The position numbers and the translations under genes were made by a program. This document shows positions 63,545 to 64,000 of a stretch of DNA of 64,000 bases, one piece after another. Source of the DNA: Aurantimonas sp965217685. Its GTDB lineage: Bacteria; Pseudomonadota; Alphaproteobacteria; Rhizobiales; Rhizobiaceae. Each line of letters starts with the position of its first letter. Positions within the stretch are counted from its first letter, which is position 1. Below the pieces are notes generated by a model, which worked only from the letters and a program-made list of their open reading frames with translations, was not told the origin of the DNA and did not search any database. The DNA lies in the NCBI GenBank assembly GCA_965217685.1, contig CBDCIZ010000003.1, forward strand, positions 3,658,001 through 3,722,000, in the 5' to 3' direction.

Positions 63545-64000
63545 CCGATCCTCAAATCGCCCTGGTGATGCTGGGTCTCTTCATTTTCCTGGTCTTTCTC
63601 GGATTTCCGATCGCCTTCACGCTGATGGCGATGGGCATCGGCTTCGGTTACTACGCCTACTTCGATTCGGATCGCATGTGGCGGTCCTTCAACCGACTCG
63701 ACGAGCTCGCCTCCACCTGGGACAGTTTCAGTCTTTGGGTCGACGGGTTCTTCAACAACCGCATCTTCGATCTCTTCATCAACCAGACCTATACGGTGAT
63801 GTCGAACGAGGTGCTTACGGCCGTCCCGCTCTTCCTGTTCATGGGCTACATCGTCGAGCGCGCCAACATCGTCGACCGGCTGTTTTCGACTTTGAATATT
63901 GCCTCGAAGAACGTGCCGGGCTCGCTCGGCGTCGCGGCGCTGATCACCTGCGCGCTGTTTGCCACGGCCACGGGAATCGTCGGTGCGGTTGTAACGCTGA
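63541..64000 (+). CDS. dctM: TRAP transporter large permease, DctM family (truncated by window end)
   Basis: The first 153 codons of the large TRAP permease. The start (MTDPQIALVMLGLFIFLVFLG) and helices FPIAFTLMAMGIGFGYYAY and AVPLFLFMGYIVERA match the family. The coding region continues beyond the window. It completes a dctPQM operon; a sodium/proton-coupled transporter of organic acids. Confidence 0.9.
   Translation, partial: MTDPQIALVMLGLFIFLVFLGFPIAFTLMAMGIGFGYYAYFDSDRMWRSFNRLDELASTWDSFSLWVDGFFNNRIFDLFINQTYTVMSNEVLTAVPLFLFMGYIVERANIVDRLFSTLNIASKNVPGSLGVAALITCALFATATGIVGAVVTL

Overview
This is a 64-kb stretch of a GC-rich chromosome, almost certainly from an alphaproteobacterium of the order Hyphomicrobiales (Rhizobiales). 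The evidence is gene content and order: nuoKLMN followed by birA, an RNase J gene, methylmalonyl-CoA epimerase and a DUF1467 gene, then proS-lolC-lolD; recG facing sdhE-mfd; a second glutamyl-tRNA synthetase; a malic enzyme-phosphotransacetylase fusion; a phosphatidylcholine synthase; and an invasion-associated locus B protein. The family cannot be fixed from sequence alone. There is no phage, transposon, CRISPR array or rRNA; this is core chromosome with small accessory patches.

Layout. 1-8.7 kb: 3' end of the complex I operon plus birA, rnj, mce and a DUF1467 gene. 8.7-9.2 kb: a gene-free gap holding a good small-RNA candidate on the minus strand (about 8850 to 8743) with its own promoter and terminator. 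9.2-12.6 kb: proS-lolC-lolD. 12.7-19.7 kb: a hydrolase, a gamma-glutamylcyclotransferase-like protein, class II DAHP synthase, a DODA-type dioxygenase, a hemerythrin-like protein, two DedA proteins and a DUF1003 protein. 19.9-27.2 kb: nadE, a small membrane protein, an MFS transporter, gltX2 and, convergent, the malic enzyme. 27.5-30.6 kb: an LpxH-like phosphoesterase with a glycosyltransferase, and a dipeptide epimerase. 30.7-36.9 kb: an Mla/MCE lipid-transport operon (STAS-MlaE fusion, MlaF, a very long repeat-bearing MCE protein, an auxiliary lipoprotein), then DUF502. 36.9-43 kb: recG, sdhE, mfd. 43-52 kb: secreted unknown, YejA-like binding protein, IalB, HspQ, AEC transporter, UbiH-family hydroxylase, pcs (frameshifted here), quinone oxidoreductase. 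52-55.7 kb: tRNA-Leu(UAA), adenine deaminase, and threonine dehydratase preceded by a probable Ile/Val leader peptide and attenuator. 55.7-61.5 kb: a minus-strand block with a hydrolase, a decayed gene, an ornithine-cyclodeaminase-like gene, a GNAT gene, sseA, alaX and cysK. 61.7-64 kb: a TRAP transporter cut by the window end.

Functional themes are respiration, envelope lipid handling (Mla, Lol, Pcs, LpxH-like), and amino-acid and sulfur metabolism with tRNA quality control. The observations most worth following up are the small-RNA unit beside proS, the ilvA leader/attenuator, the 288-bp tandem repeats in the MCE gene with a possible terminator/antiterminator switch behind it, the pcs frameshift, and the multiply frameshifted remnant next to the cyclodeaminase gene.
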